From positions 186,001 through 250,000 of the forward strand of contig JACJNZ010000039.1 in assembly GCA_014695325.1 (NCBI GenBank): 64,000 nucleotides of DNA, read 5' to 3'. The DNA comes from Cyanobacteria bacterium FACHB-502. GTDB lineage: Bacteria > Cyanobacteriota > Cyanobacteriia > Elainellales > Elainellaceae. The number at the start of each line of letters is the position of its first letter. Within the stretch, counting starts at the first letter, position 1. The notes below the pieces were generated by a model. It saw only the letters and a list, made by a program, of their open reading frames with translations, had not been told where the DNA came from and made no database searches. A program made the position numbers and the translations under genes. Shown here one piece after another: positions 54,972 to 63,657 of this stretch.

Positions 54972-55191
54972 AGATATTTGCTTGATTTTTGATTTATCAC
55001 AATCACAGCTAGCCCTGATGCGGGCTATTTTCTACTGTAATGCAGCCTTTTCGTCTCGATCGCAAACCGCCCCTCTCCACTGGCAGCAGTACTTCTTTCG
55101 GCAGAGGGAAGGGTAACCGTCGACTGGCAAAATGACGACAAGATTGTCATTGTTTGTTACAATTAGTTAAATTTCCGAAGGAACAATAAAT

Positions 55192-55362
55192 ATGCCATAC
55201 ACCACCGAAGAAGGCGGTCGTCTGAATAACTTTGCGGTTGAGCCGAAGGTTTATCAGGCAGAGGCTCCGACGCAGAAGCAAAAGGTTCAATACGTCGTCT
55301 TGGCTGTCGTCGCGGTTGCGCTGCTTGGCGGGCTGCTGGCGATTGCGGTTGCGGTTTCCTAA
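55192..55362 (+). CDS. psb34: Photosystem II assembly protein Psb34
   Basis: A 56-residue single-span membrane protein. The N-terminus MPYTTEEGGRLNNFAVEPKV matches the Psb34 (Ssl1498/Tsl0063) family pattern, with a C-terminal helix (VVLAVVAVALLGGLLAIAVA). Psb34 binds the CP47 side of photosystem II assembly intermediates, where it competes with HliA/B, and is released as assembly finishes. The gene is preceded by GAAGGAAC and has an inverted repeat (AATGAC...GTCATT, 55131-55151) about 40-60 bp upstream, a possible operator. A hairpin terminator follows at about 55491. Confidence 0.88.
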   Translation: MPYTTEEGGRLNNFAVEPKVYQAEAPTQKQKVQYVVLAVVAVALLGGLLAIAVAVS

Positions 55363-55490
55363 GGGGCTGACCTGTTGCAAGAACGCTGCCCTTGCGTCTG
55401 GGAAGTTTCTGTAAAGCGTTTTTTTCAAAGTGTTTTGTTAAAGGCGTTTATCAAGAACATTAGTTAAAAGCAAAAGAATCTTTTCTAAAT

Positions 55491-55528
55491 AAAAGCCAGG
55501 TGCTCTTTGGGGGAATGCCTGGTTTTTT
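55491..55528 (+). terminator. Rho-independent terminator after psb34
   Basis: Arms AAAAGCCAGG (55491-55500) and CCTGGTTTTT (55518-55527) form a stem continuing into a T-run. It lies about 130 bp after the psb34 stop and separates it from the TPR gene. Confidence 0.7.
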
Positions 55529-55645
55529 GCTGTTGAACTGAAGTCGATCGAGTTACAGTAATTTTTTACGCCTATCCTGAGCGGCACTGCAAAACCAGGT
55601 ATAGGGAATATACGCCGACGGCGGGTGCAATTGGAATTCCCTACC

Positions 55646-57934
55646 ATGACAGAAATTCCCTACCGAACGATTCTTGGACTGAATCAGCAAACTTACCAAC
55701 GCCTGAAAGTCGCTTTGAGCCTCAAACTACGTCGTCAGGTGTTTATCGCTGTGTGCGATGATTTACCGCTGCGCGATCGATTAGCGGCTCAGCTTCAGGC
55801 AGACTTGAGTAAAACAAGCAGCAAAACGATTAGTGCCGCTCAAAATCTCGCTCAATCCGCCAGTCCAGAGCGCACTTATCCACGCATTGTCAGCCTGCAT
55901 CTGGATCTCAACGATCCTAGTCCGATCGGTCAAATTGCCCAGTGGCTTCAGCAGTTTCCCCCGCCCCGGCAGGGAAGTTGGCGTGCCCCATTGCCCGTCT
56001 TCCAGATTTTGGGAACGGAGAAACTCACGCGACAGCCTGCTAGCGTCCAGCGGATTTTTCTGACCCATCTTCAGGGCGTAGAGCGAAATCTGCGCTGGGT
56101 TGAGTCAGGGGTAATTTTGTGGCTAACGCAGCCATGGTTTCAAACGCTGCCAGAGTCTATGCCAGAGTTCTGGGAATGTCGGACAGGGGTGTTTGAGTTT
56201 ACGGGTGATCCCACTCCGCTCGCCGCAATTTTACCGGAGCGAATTTCGATCGCCCAATCCTCCGGGCTGCCTTTAACCAAACCCCTACAGGACGAAGCCC
56301 GATCTGAAGCAGAGCGTGAGTCTTCCAAAAATCAAACCGGAAACAGCAAGGAGCAGGACAGCAAAACGGCAGTTCCCGAACTTGCAGAGTTCATTAATCC
56401 CTGGTTGAGCCTAGCGCAAGATTTAAGCCAGCTTTATGAAGCTGAAGAAACCCCTGCTTTGTCATCTGGGGAGCCAGGAGCAAAAACTGCTGTCTTGCCT
56501 GCCGTTGTCTTACCCACCGAGGACGTAACTGCCGATTCGATCGCTTCTGAGTCAACGCCCTCTAATTCGATCGCTTCGCAGTTTTCCGAAGAGACAGCCG
56601 CCCCCGTTATCACCGTCTCAGACACTACTGCCCCTGCCTCTGTTGAGCAAACCCTGATCGCTAATCTGCTCGAGCGCCCCTGGCAGTCAGAGGAACTGCT
56701 TCAGCAGATCGAAACCTATCAGCGTCAGTCTGTTTCGCCTGCGGTGATGGCAACTGCCTATCGGCTTTTGGGTAATTTGTACTGCGATCAGATTGATCAG
56801 GGCTTAGAATCAGTCGAACTGTATCAGCAGGCGATCGATGCCTATCAACAGTGTTTGATCTGGTTGCCAGAAGCGTCGCTGCTCTGGGTAGACGTGCTGA
56901 ATGATCTGGGCAATTTGTACTGGATGCTGGGACGCCTGATGCAGCGGCAAGGGCCGGCAACGGTGCAGCAGTATCTAGAACAGAGCGTGCAAACCTATCA
57001 CCTTGCCCTCGATCGGGTTCGGCTGCCTGAGCAGGAAGCGAATTATGCAATGGTGCAGAGCAATTTGGGCACGGCTTATGGCGATCTTGCCCGCTATGGC
57101 AACACGGCTTCCCTGCTGCAACAGTCGATCAAAGCCTACGAAGAAGCCCTGCGCTACCGTCCGGCGGAATCTGACCCGCTGCGCTATGCCTCAACACAAA
57201 ACAATCTGGGAACCACCTACTGGAATCTGGCACAGCATCAGCAGCCGCTCGACAACCTGAAGCGATCGATCGCCGCCTACACCGAAGCCCTGCACTACTA
57301 CGATCCAGCGCAAGACCCGCTCAACTTTGCCATGATTCAAAATAATTTGGGTACGGCGTTCTGGAATCTAGCACAGTATGAGCATCCGCGTGACTGGCTC
57401 TTGCTGGCAGTTTCGGCGTATCGAATTGCCCTAAAGTATCGCACTCCCTCCACGGCTCCGGCTGCATTTGCTGCGACGCAAAACAATCTGGGCACGGCAT
57501 TCTGGCATCTGGCAAACCATACTGATCCGCCTGCCGATCGGATGGAATATTTGCAGGCAGCAATTGGGGCATACCAGACTGCTCTGGAAGCGATCGAGCA
57601 GCTCTCGCAGAAATTCGGTCAGCAGCCGGGAGTCATTTCGTTTGACGTAGCTGCCACCCACAATAACCAGGGACTTGCCCACTATCAGCTTGCTACCGAT
57701 CTTCAGCTTGGTTTAGCCACCGCAGACCAGCTTTCCCACCTGGAGCAAGCCCTGCACCATCACCTGCAAGCATTGCAACGCTGGAAGCAGCAGTCCGATC
57801 TGCGCCAAACGGCTGTCACCTGCATCCTGCAAACCCTGCGCGCCTGCTACAGCCAGCTTGGACTGGAAGGACAAAACCAGGCACTTTCTAAAATTCCCGC
57901 CTCACTACTGCCCGAAATTTTGCCCCGACTGTAA
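55646..57934 (+). CDS. Tetratricopeptide repeat protein
   Basis: A 762-residue cytosolic protein, starting at the ATG at 55646 (MTEIPYRTIL); a GTG seven codons upstream is less likely. The first about 230 residues (LKLRRQVFIAVCDDLPLRDR, then RTYPRIVSLHLDLND) are a conserved cyanobacterial N-terminal region that looks alpha/beta. An acidic, Ser/Thr-rich linker covers about 225-340. From about 345 to 745 there are TPRs with repeated NNLGTA(F/Y)WNLAQ cores. It probably assembles a protein complex; the partner is unknown. It converges with cobW 13 bp away. Confidence 0.82.
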   Translation: MTEIPYRTILGLNQQTYQRLKVALSLKLRRQVFIAVCDDLPLRDRLAAQLQADLSKTSSKTISAAQNLAQSASPERTYPRIVSLHLDLNDPSPIGQIAQWLQQFPPPRQGSWRAPLPVFQILGTEKLTRQPASVQRIFLTHLQGVERNLRWVESGVILWLTQPWFQTLPESMPEFWECRTGVFEFTGDPTPLAAILPERISIAQSSGLPLTKPLQDEARSEAERESSKNQTGNSKEQDSKTAVPELAEFINPWLSLAQDLSQLYEAEETPALSSGEPGAKTAVLPAVVLPTEDVTADSIASESTPSNSIASQFSEETAAPVITVSDTTAPASVEQTLIANLLERPWQSEELLQQIETYQRQSVSPAVMATAYRLLGNLYCDQIDQGLESVELYQQAIDAYQQCLIWLPEASLLWVDVLNDLGNLYWMLGRLMQRQGPATVQQYLEQSVQTYHLALDRVRLPEQEANYAMVQSNLGTAYGDLARYGNTASLLQQSIKAYEEALRYRPAESDPLRYASTQNNLGTTYWNLAQHQQPLDNLKRSIAAYTEALHYYDPAQDPLNFAMIQNNLGTAFWNLAQYEHPRDWLLLAVSAYRIALKYRTPSTAPAAFAATQNNLGTAFWHLANHTDPPADRMEYLQAAIGAYQTALEAIEQLSQKFGQQPGVISFDVAATHNNQGLAHYQLATDLQLGLATADQLSHLEQALHHHLQALQRWKQQSDLRQTAVTCILQTLRACYSQLGLEGQNQALSKIPASLLPEILPRL

Positions 57935-57947
57935 TCCGGTCTCAAGG

Positions 57948-59030
57948 CTACGCTGTCACCGGAATCATTGCCTGTTCGATCTGCTGTCGATCGATCGCCC
58001 GCCCAATGAATACTAGCCGAGTTTGGCGCAGTTCCTCGCCCTGCCAGGGACGATCGTAGAAAGAGTTAAACCGATCGCCCACCCCTTGAAGCACGAGCCG
58101 CATCGATTTATTTGGCACGGCAACAAATCCTTTAATCCGGTAGATTTCCTGCTGCTGCACCAGGGTTCTAAGGCGATCGATCAGTTGAGCGGGGTCAAAG
58201 GCGCAATCGAGTATCACCTGGACAGAATTAATATCGTCGTCGTGGTCGTGGTCTTCCTCGTGATCGTGATGGCTGGGGCGATTCTCCAAATCAGATTCGA
58301 CTGCCGCATTAAACCCCAACAAAACATTCGGACTGATCTGTCCCTGATGGCAGGGCACAATCTTCACTCCCGAAGAAAGCTCTTGTTGAAGCCACTGCTG
58401 CACTTTCGCCTGATTTGCTGGGTCTACGCGATCGGCTTTGGTCAACAGCACCAGATCGGCACAGGCAAGCTGATCTTCAAACAGTTCTTCGATCGGCGTT
58501 TCGTGTTCTAGCGTGGGGTCTGCTTCTCGCTGTGCCGTGAGTGCGTCCCGATCGCCGACTATTTGCCCCTGAGCTAGAGCTTCACAGTCCACCACTGTAA
58601 TAACCCCGTCTACCGTTGCCCCAGTGCGGATCTCAGGCCAGCGAAACGCCTGCACAAGCGGTTTGGGCAGAGCTAAACCTGAAGTCTCGATCAAAATGCA
58701 GTCGAGCTGATCGCGCCGTTTCAGCAATTCCTGCATCGTCGGCAAAAATTCCTCCTGCACCGTGCAGCAGAGACAGCCGTTCGTCAATTCCACAATATTG
58801 TCTGCAAGATTCGTGTTTGCAACCTGAGAAGCGTCCAGCGCGGCTTCGGAGGAATCTTCCGGGCAAACCTGACAGGAACGCAGCAAATCACCGTCAATGC
58901 CCACTTCGCCGAATTCGTTCACCAAAACTGCAATGCGTCGCCCTTCGTTGTTTTGCAGCAAATGCCGAATGAGCGTTGTTTTGCCTGCGCCCAGAAATCC
59001 GGTAACGATCGTGACAGGAATTTTGTGCAT
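57948..59030 (-). CDS. cobW: CobW/COG0523 metallochaperone GTPase
   Basis: A 360-residue GTPase of the SIMIBI class that delivers metal ions. Walker A is GFLGAGKTT (11-19), the metal motif is GCLCC (85-89), and switch II-like ETSGLALP and the base-recognition LTKAD are present. A His/Asp-rich loop (HHDHEEDHDHDDD, about 245-262) precedes the CobW_C domain (FVAVPNKSMRLVLQGVGDR). With a B12 riboswitch and cbtB upstream on the same strand, it is best read as the cobalt-handling CobW of cobalamin synthesis, although zinc-type COG0523 proteins look alike. Confidence 0.9.
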   Translation of the reverse strand: MHKIPVTIVTGFLGAGKTTLIRHLLQNNEGRRIAVLVNEFGEVGIDGDLLRSCQVCPEDSSEAALDASQVANTNLADNIVELTNGCLCCTVQEEFLPTMQELLKRRDQLDCILIETSGLALPKPLVQAFRWPEIRTGATVDGVITVVDCEALAQGQIVGDRDALTAQREADPTLEHETPIEELFEDQLACADLVLLTKADRVDPANQAKVQQWLQQELSSGVKIVPCHQGQISPNVLLGFNAAVESDLENRPSHHDHEEDHDHDDDINSVQVILDCAFDPAQLIDRLRTLVQQQEIYRIKGFVAVPNKSMRLVLQGVGDRFNSFYDRPWQGEELRQTRLVFIGRAIDRQQIEQAMIPVTA

Positions 59031-59240
59031 CGTGAAATCTCCTGAAGTTTTGATATTGGCTTAAAATCCTGAAGATCAAATTCTTAGAGGATGCTTGAAA
59101 CGGGCTACCTGTGCTGCGAACCGCTCCCCTGACCCTCTAAACCTAGAGAGAACTGAACCGCTAAGAAAGGTTTCAAAGTTCCCACAAGAGGGGAATTTAG
59201 GGGGCAGTGTAAAAGCCTAGACACCCAATTAAACATCCTC

Positions 59241-60455
59241 TTAAATCCTGCCTGTGTCTGGCTTGACAGAACTTTTACGATAACGTGAACCCGATCGCAT
59301 TCTCCCTGCTCCAAACCCGATCACCATCCCAATTCCCACAATCGCGGTCATATAGCCCAGCGTCATCAGCCGCACTGATAACGGAGGCGCAATGCTTTCG
59401 ATGTCGATCGCCTGAGCCAGCGTCAGCGGAGCAGAATTCGCTGGAGAAACTGCCTCAATTTGAATCTGGTGAGGCGCACCGTCAAAAAACTGCTGCTGCC
59501 AAGTGAACACGCCATTTGCATCGGGCTTGCCCGCGACCGACAGCACCGTCATGCCATGCTCTAGATCCTTTGCTTGCAGCCGAAAAGTCGTATCCTGAAC
59601 AGGCTGATTTGTGCGGGTATCAATCAATCGAGCCGATAGATCTGCCAGTTTGCCCACAGTGGCGATCGTATCGCCCAGGTATTCCAGCTTGAGCGACCCG
59701 ACCTCAGCCGTCGTCCGGCTTAAAGATAACGGTTCTAGCTGGGAATGTTCAGCATTTTCCGCGCTGATGTTCACAACCAGCAAAGCTACAATGGCTGCCA
59801 TTGCCGCCCCCGACAACAGCAGTCGTACTGATTGAGACAGTTCCTCAGAGCCTCCGCGAGGCTGTTTTGCGATGAGCCAACCGCCAAGCAACCCCACCAG
59901 CAGCAAAATCACCGCCAGCGTTGCTGCATTGCGATATTTCACCGGGTTTTCTGGCACATTCAGCACAAAGGTTTGGGCAACGGGCGCGTTGATTCCGGGA
60001 GCCGCGATCGTGGCTTGCAGCGTATAGCTTCCCCGAATCGGCAGGATGGTTTCTAGCTCCAGCAGACTTGTTGCGGAAGTCAGATTTGCATTAAGCAATG
60101 TGGTTCCTTCAACCATTGGAAAATCGCTAGAAAGCCAGGGAGTTTTTGCAGGCGTATTGAGCGTGATCTGCCACTGAGCATTCTGCACGGGTTGGTGTTG
60201 GCGGTTCGCTGCCTCAAGCCTGAGCCGGACGGGCTGGTGTGCCGGAACAATTTCGCTCAGGGGCGGCTGCGCGACAAGCTGAATTTGAACTTTGCCAGCA
60301 AGAACAGGAGTTTTAGACTGCACTGCTTCCGCCGGAGCATCGATCGCTATGCCTTGATGAACCTGTTCCGGATGTGCCTGAGCTGAAAGACTTAGCACCA
60401 AAACGCTCACCAGGCAAAGCCAGCCCAGGAGCCAACGGCGCGATGAAGTTGTCAT
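59241..60455 (-). CDS. Unknown secreted and membrane-anchored protein in cobalt module
   Basis: A 404-residue protein with a signal peptide (LLGWLCLVSVLVLSLSAQA), cleaved to leave an N-terminus that begins HPEQVHQG, a possible metal site. Two beta-sandwich-like regions (about 50-175 and 255-360) are separated by two helices (AATLAVILLLVGLLGGWLIA and LLLSGAAMAAIVALLVV), and a final helix lies near 370-390 (LGYMTAIVGIGMVIGFGAG). The second beta region resembles YtkA/FixH-like domains. I cannot assign a family. Its place between riboswitch-controlled cbtB and cobW suggests a role in cobalt or cobalamin acquisition. Confidence 0.65.
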   Translation of the reverse strand: MTTSSRRWLLGWLCLVSVLVLSLSAQAHPEQVHQGIAIDAPAEAVQSKTPVLAGKVQIQLVAQPPLSEIVPAHQPVRLRLEAANRQHQPVQNAQWQITLNTPAKTPWLSSDFPMVEGTTLLNANLTSATSLLELETILPIRGSYTLQATIAAPGINAPVAQTFVLNVPENPVKYRNAATLAVILLLVGLLGGWLIAKQPRGGSEELSQSVRLLLSGAAMAAIVALLVVNISAENAEHSQLEPLSLSRTTAEVGSLKLEYLGDTIATVGKLADLSARLIDTRTNQPVQDTTFRLQAKDLEHGMTVLSVAGKPDANGVFTWQQQFFDGAPHQIQIEAVSPANSAPLTLAQAIDIESIAPPLSVRLMTLGYMTAIVGIGMVIGFGAGRMRSGSRYRKSSVKPDTGRI

Positions 60456-60676
60456 GTGCTGCCTCTTTTGTTGCCTTAGATTTTGCAGGAAGCTACCCCT
60501 GCTTCACTAAAGATGTTTAAGCAGTATCCAATCCTCCACCTTGCCCCCACGATTCCCCTTTCTGTCCCCAACTCTAGGGCGTTGAACCCTGAAGTGGGCG
60601 AGGTTCCCCCTGGAATAAGGAGGCTAGGAAGCGGTTTGGAAACTCATCCTGACGTTTCAAACATCCTACGAATTGC

Positions 60677-60865
60677 CTAATGACAGCCTACCCCCAGCAT
60701 CGAGTGGCGGGTTTCGTGCAGGGTATTGTGTGCGGGCAAATGGGGGCTGAAGTAGATCGTCCAGAGCGTGATTGAAGTGAGTGACAAAAACAGAGCAGAC
60801 TGGACGGGAATCGAAAGCGCAAATTGAATCGTGCGCTGCCGGGAGCTTTGCATTGCAGTTGTCAT
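60677..60865 (-). CDS. cbtB: CbtB-type cobalt transporter subunit
   Basis: A 62-residue, single-helix protein. The membrane helix is QSALFLSLTSITLWTIYFS, and the C-terminus is HNTLHETRHSMLGVGCH, matching the His-rich end of CbtB (HD.RH...CH). The gene begins 29 bp after the cobalamin riboswitch with a GAGG ribosome binding site. CbtB is normally paired with CbtA; no CbtA-like gene is found here, and an unknown membrane protein follows instead. The product probably binds or passes cobalt at the membrane. Confidence 0.8.
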   Translation of the reverse strand: MTTAMQSSRQRTIQFALSIPVQSALFLSLTSITLWTIYFSPHLPAHNTLHETRHSMLGVGCH

Positions 60866-60894
60866 CTGTACCTCGCAGATTGAGTGAACTTTTG

Positions 60895-61085
60895 AGCGTT
60901 GGTGGGCATCCTGACTTAGAGATGGAACTGCGAACGATCGAGCTTTTTCGCCGAACGATCGAGCCTGCTCATTACAGTTGCGGGACAGCGTTGGACTTAC
61001 ACCAAACTTTCCCCGGTTTTCTAGACTCCTTATCCATTGCAGGGTCTATCTACCTCTGACGGCTGCTCTCCGCCAGAACCAACGA
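60895..61085 (-). promoter_or_regulatory. Cobalamin riboswitch
   Basis: On the minus strand I read the class-I cobalamin aptamer elements in order: GGGGAAAGTTTGGTG, GTAAGTCCAACGC, the B12 box GTCCCGCAACTGTAA (60972-60986), and AAGTCAGGATGCCCACC near the 3' end. The flanking CGTTGG and CCAACG arms (about 61078-61083 and 60897-60902) close the P1 helix. It controls the downstream cbtB, the unknown gene and probably cobW, repressing them when adenosyl- or other cobalamin is plentiful. The switch from terminating or RBS-hiding form is not resolved here. Confidence 0.88.
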
Positions 61086-61387
61086 ATTTAATCGTCTCAT
61101 CACCCTACCACAGATGATGTTCCCTATCGCTGTAGCTATCTGCTTGCGATCACTGAGCCAATTTACTTTAAAGGCTACAATGCAAGTGAAAAATAGTAGT
61201 CTCTGCAAAGATGCGAATCGACTGTACAATAACTAAAATTAAATTAAAAAACGAACTAATTAAAACTATTCTTATCTTTCAGGGCTGATCCACTCGTAAT
61301 TCATGAATCGCAAAGTCACCCCTTGTTTGTTGCAAGTCTAAATTGCTAAAAAATGCTGCCCCTCTTGCTCTCCTCTTGCTTCCCTCA

Positions 61388-61894
61388 ATGACTGTACCCC
61401 AAGCTAGTCAGGAAAAGCGCGATCGTATTTTGTTAGTTGAGGATAATCTTTACAATCGCGAATTGATGCAGGACTATCTGCAAACTTGCTTTGGAGTGGG
61501 AGTTGCAGCCGTTACAGAAGGGAGACAGGCACTAGCAACCCTCTCTGTGTATCACCCTGACCTCATTTTGCTTGACCTGAAGCTGCCCGATATCGATGGG
61601 TTCGCGGTGCTGCAAGAAATGGCAAATCGATCGCTTCAGATTCCAGTTTTTGTGGTTACAGCCTGTGCGCGTCCAGAAGATAGAGAGCGGGCAATGAGTC
61701 TCGGAGCCGACCGCTATTTTGTGAAGCCGACCTGTTTAAGAGAGCTATGTCTGGCGATCGAATCGGTCTTAAAGCAGCCCACATCTTGCAGCTTTCAGAA
61801 CCTTCGTCTGTACGATGCCGCATTCTTAGTAGGCACAAACCCAGGAGCAACACTTTCTCACCGACCTGCATTTGATGAGGAAAATCGGTTTTGA
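61388..61894 (+). CDS. Single-domain response regulator (CheY-like)
   Basis: A 168-residue receiver protein from the ATG at 61388. The acidic pair Glu18/Asp19 (LLVEDN), phosphoacceptor Asp63 (LILLDLKLPD), Thr91 (VVTACA) and Lys113 (YFVKPT) are all present, so it can be phosphorylated. There is no output domain; the last about 40 residues are disordered. No histidine kinase is adjacent, so it is probably an orphan that acts in a phosphorelay or by protein contact. Confidence 0.88.
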   Translation: MTVPQASQEKRDRILLVEDNLYNRELMQDYLQTCFGVGVAAVTEGRQALATLSVYHPDLILLDLKLPDIDGFAVLQEMANRSLQIPVFVVTACARPEDRERAMSLGADRYFVKPTCLRELCLAIESVLKQPTSCSFQNLRLYDAAFLVGTNPGATLSHRPAFDEENRF

Positions 61895-61905
61895 ACGAAT
61901 TTGAA

Positions 61906-62127
61906 CTAATTAGGCTGACCGTGGTTGGGTGGATTATCTTGCCCGCTCTCAGCAGAACGCTCGGATGAGGACAAGGCATCTAGCAGATAGCTCAGGGTTT
62001 GCAGGGAACGCCCAGTTTCTAAAATTTGCTGCTCAAGCTGTGAATTCAGCAGCGTTGTGGTTTGCAGGTTTGTCAGTGCCTGTTCTAGCACTGCCCTTGC
62101 TTGAGTAACAAACTCTTCTGATGTCAT
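61906..62127 (-). CDS. Small coiled-coil protein
   Basis: A 73-residue protein with one long helix (FVTQARAVLEQALTNLQTTT, then SQLEQQILETGRSLQTLSYL) and a disordered Ser/Asn/Pro tail. Leu spacing suggests coiled-coil self-association. It ends 11 bp from the response regulator gene in convergent orientation. No known family recognised. Confidence 0.55.
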   Translation of the reverse strand: MTSEEFVTQARAVLEQALTNLQTTTLLNSQLEQQILETGRSLQTLSYLLDALSSSERSAESGQDNPPNHGQPN

Positions 62128-62258
62128 ATTTGGGTTCTAAGCTTGACAATCTCAGGGAACTCTGTATTTACAGTCTAGCCTCTGCATTAATCCAGCAGAA
62201 TTGAGGAAAACCCGCAATCGCGAATGAAGTTTTGATGGATTAAAGCAGAAAGAGTGAC

Positions 62259-62969
62259 CTAGTAACGTGAAGCTGGGGGAAAGCGGTTGGCAGAATAGCT
62301 GTCACTCGCTGGATTTGAGGTTCCGCCCGAAATCTGCTGCCGTCCGTTCCGCACCACCCGCATCATTTCGTTGAGCTGCTGTTCCATATCGCGCAAGACG
62401 CGGTCGGCATAGTCGTCTGCCCCGCGCTGAATTTCTTCGCACTCTGCCAGAGCCATGCGCTGAAGGTCTTCTAGCTCTTGCTGGGCACGTCGTCGGATCT
62501 GTTCTATATCGGCGATCGTCTGCTGCTGCATGGAGTCACATTCCTGCTGCACCTGCTGTCGGATTCGCTGTGCCTCAAGCTCTGCCTGCCGGATAATGCC
62601 CATTTCATCCAGAATCTGGGCGGCTCGCTGCTGAGCGGCTTCAATAATTTCCTCGGCATACTGCTCTGCATCCAGCAGCACTTCCTCTTTGTGCAGCAAT
62701 AGCTCGGTGGCTTCCTGAAAAGCTCCGGGCAAACTGAGCCGCACCAGATCAAGCTGATCGAGCAACTGCTCTTCGTCCACCAGCGTCCGCCGGCTGAGCG
62801 GAATTCGGGGACTGTCGAGAATGATTTCTTCTAGCCTGTTTAGCTCGCGCTGAATGTCTACTCCATTGAGTCGTACCCCTTCCCGGTGGCTGGGCTGCTG
62901 GTTCCCAGAGTGGCTACCGTTCGAGGCTCTGCGGTCGGGGCTGGGGCGATCGGAGTTTTGGCGAAGCAT
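62259..62969 (-). CDS. DivIVA / ATP synthase b-like coiled-coil protein
   Basis: A 236-residue protein with a disordered, Arg/Ser-rich N-terminus and tail and a long central coiled coil ([20 protein letters not shown], then [40 protein letters not shown]). A lone [11 protein letters not shown] segment resembles the conserved short region of cyanobacterial DivIVA-like (Cdv3-type) proteins linked to cell division and carboxysome positioning; this is a suggestion. It starts inside coaD: its first 37 codons overlap the coaD 3' end in another frame. No alternative start further downstream looks better. Confidence 0.7.
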   Translation of the reverse strand: MLRQNSDRPSPDRRASNGSHSGNQQPSHREGVRLNGVDIQRELNRLEEIILDSPRIPLSRRTLVDEEQLLDQLDLVRLSLPGAFQEATELLLHKEEVLLDAEQYAEEIIEAAQQRAAQILDEMGIIRQAELEAQRIRQQVQQECDSMQQQTIADIEQIRRRAQQELEDLQRMALAECEEIQRGADDYADRVLRDMEQQLNEMMRVVRNGRQQISGGTSNPASDSYSANRFPPASRY

Positions 62970-63430
62970 TGGTACAGATCCAGGGCGACAGGAGGGGGAA
63001 CAAGATGGTCTATGGGTCCGCCGAAGCGGGCGATTTCTTTGACAACACTGCTGCTGAGAAAGCTATATTCCGGGTCAGTGGTGAGGAAAACGGTTTCAAT
63101 CTCGGCGGAGAGGGTTTTGTTGGTGTGTGCCATTTGCAGTTCCATCTCAAAGTCGGACACGGCCCGCAGCCCTCGCAGGAGGACTTGTGCCTGGCGCATT
63201 CTGGCATAGGTGACGGCTAAACCCTCGAAGTGATCAATCTCCAGGTTGGGTAAGTGCTGGGTCGATCGCCGAATTTGGTCAGTGCGCTGCTCTACCGGAA
63301 ATAAAGGGGCTTTATTCGGGTTGCGAAACACGACCACAATCACCTGTTCAAAGAGCCGACAGCCCCGCTCGATGATATTCAGATGACCGCGTGTAATCGG
63401 ATCAAAACTGCCGGGATAAATTGCGATCAC
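62858..63430 (-). CDS. coaD: Pantetheine-phosphate adenylyltransferase
   Basis: CoaD transfers AMP to 4'-phosphopantetheine in coenzyme A synthesis. I start it at a GTG at 63430 ([13 protein letters not shown]), where the family normally begins, not at the longer frame. Motifs: [16 protein letters not shown] (nucleotide site with the GHLN motif), [17 protein letters not shown] and [17 protein letters not shown]. The core ends near 160; the last about 30 residues (Ala/Pro/Thr-rich) are an unusual extension encoded by the overlap with the DivIVA-like gene. Confidence 0.9.
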   Translation of the reverse strand: MIAIYPGSFDPITRGHLNIIERGCRLFEQVIVVVFRNPNKAPLFPVEQRTDQIRRSTQHLPNLEIDHFEGLAVTYARMRQAQVLLRGLRAVSDFEMELQMAHTNKTLSAEIETVFLTTDPEYSFLSSSVVKEIARFGGPIDHLVPPPVALDLYQCFAKTPIAPAPTAEPRTVATLGTSSPATGKGYDSME

Positions 63431-63657
63431 AAGCCACACGTGCAAAGTAAAGGACAGCAGCGAAAGATACGAAGCAAGAACCAATGAGGGAGAATCCAAA
63501 GAAATCAAGGCGTTTACCGCCAGGATCGTCTAGCTTTCCTCAAGGCGATTATATCGAACAGCTTCGGAATCATCACGGGCAATTTTGGGACTCAGGCATA
63601 GGTTTCACGGCGGCTCAACGCTTCAGGGAACGATCGGACCGGAGCGATCGAAGCAAC

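Noticed and set aside
60456-60676. Second cobalamin riboswitch between cbtB and the unknown gene
   Set aside because: The B12 box and GGTG/AATCC-type core are absent; the region only has GC-rich imperfect repeats.
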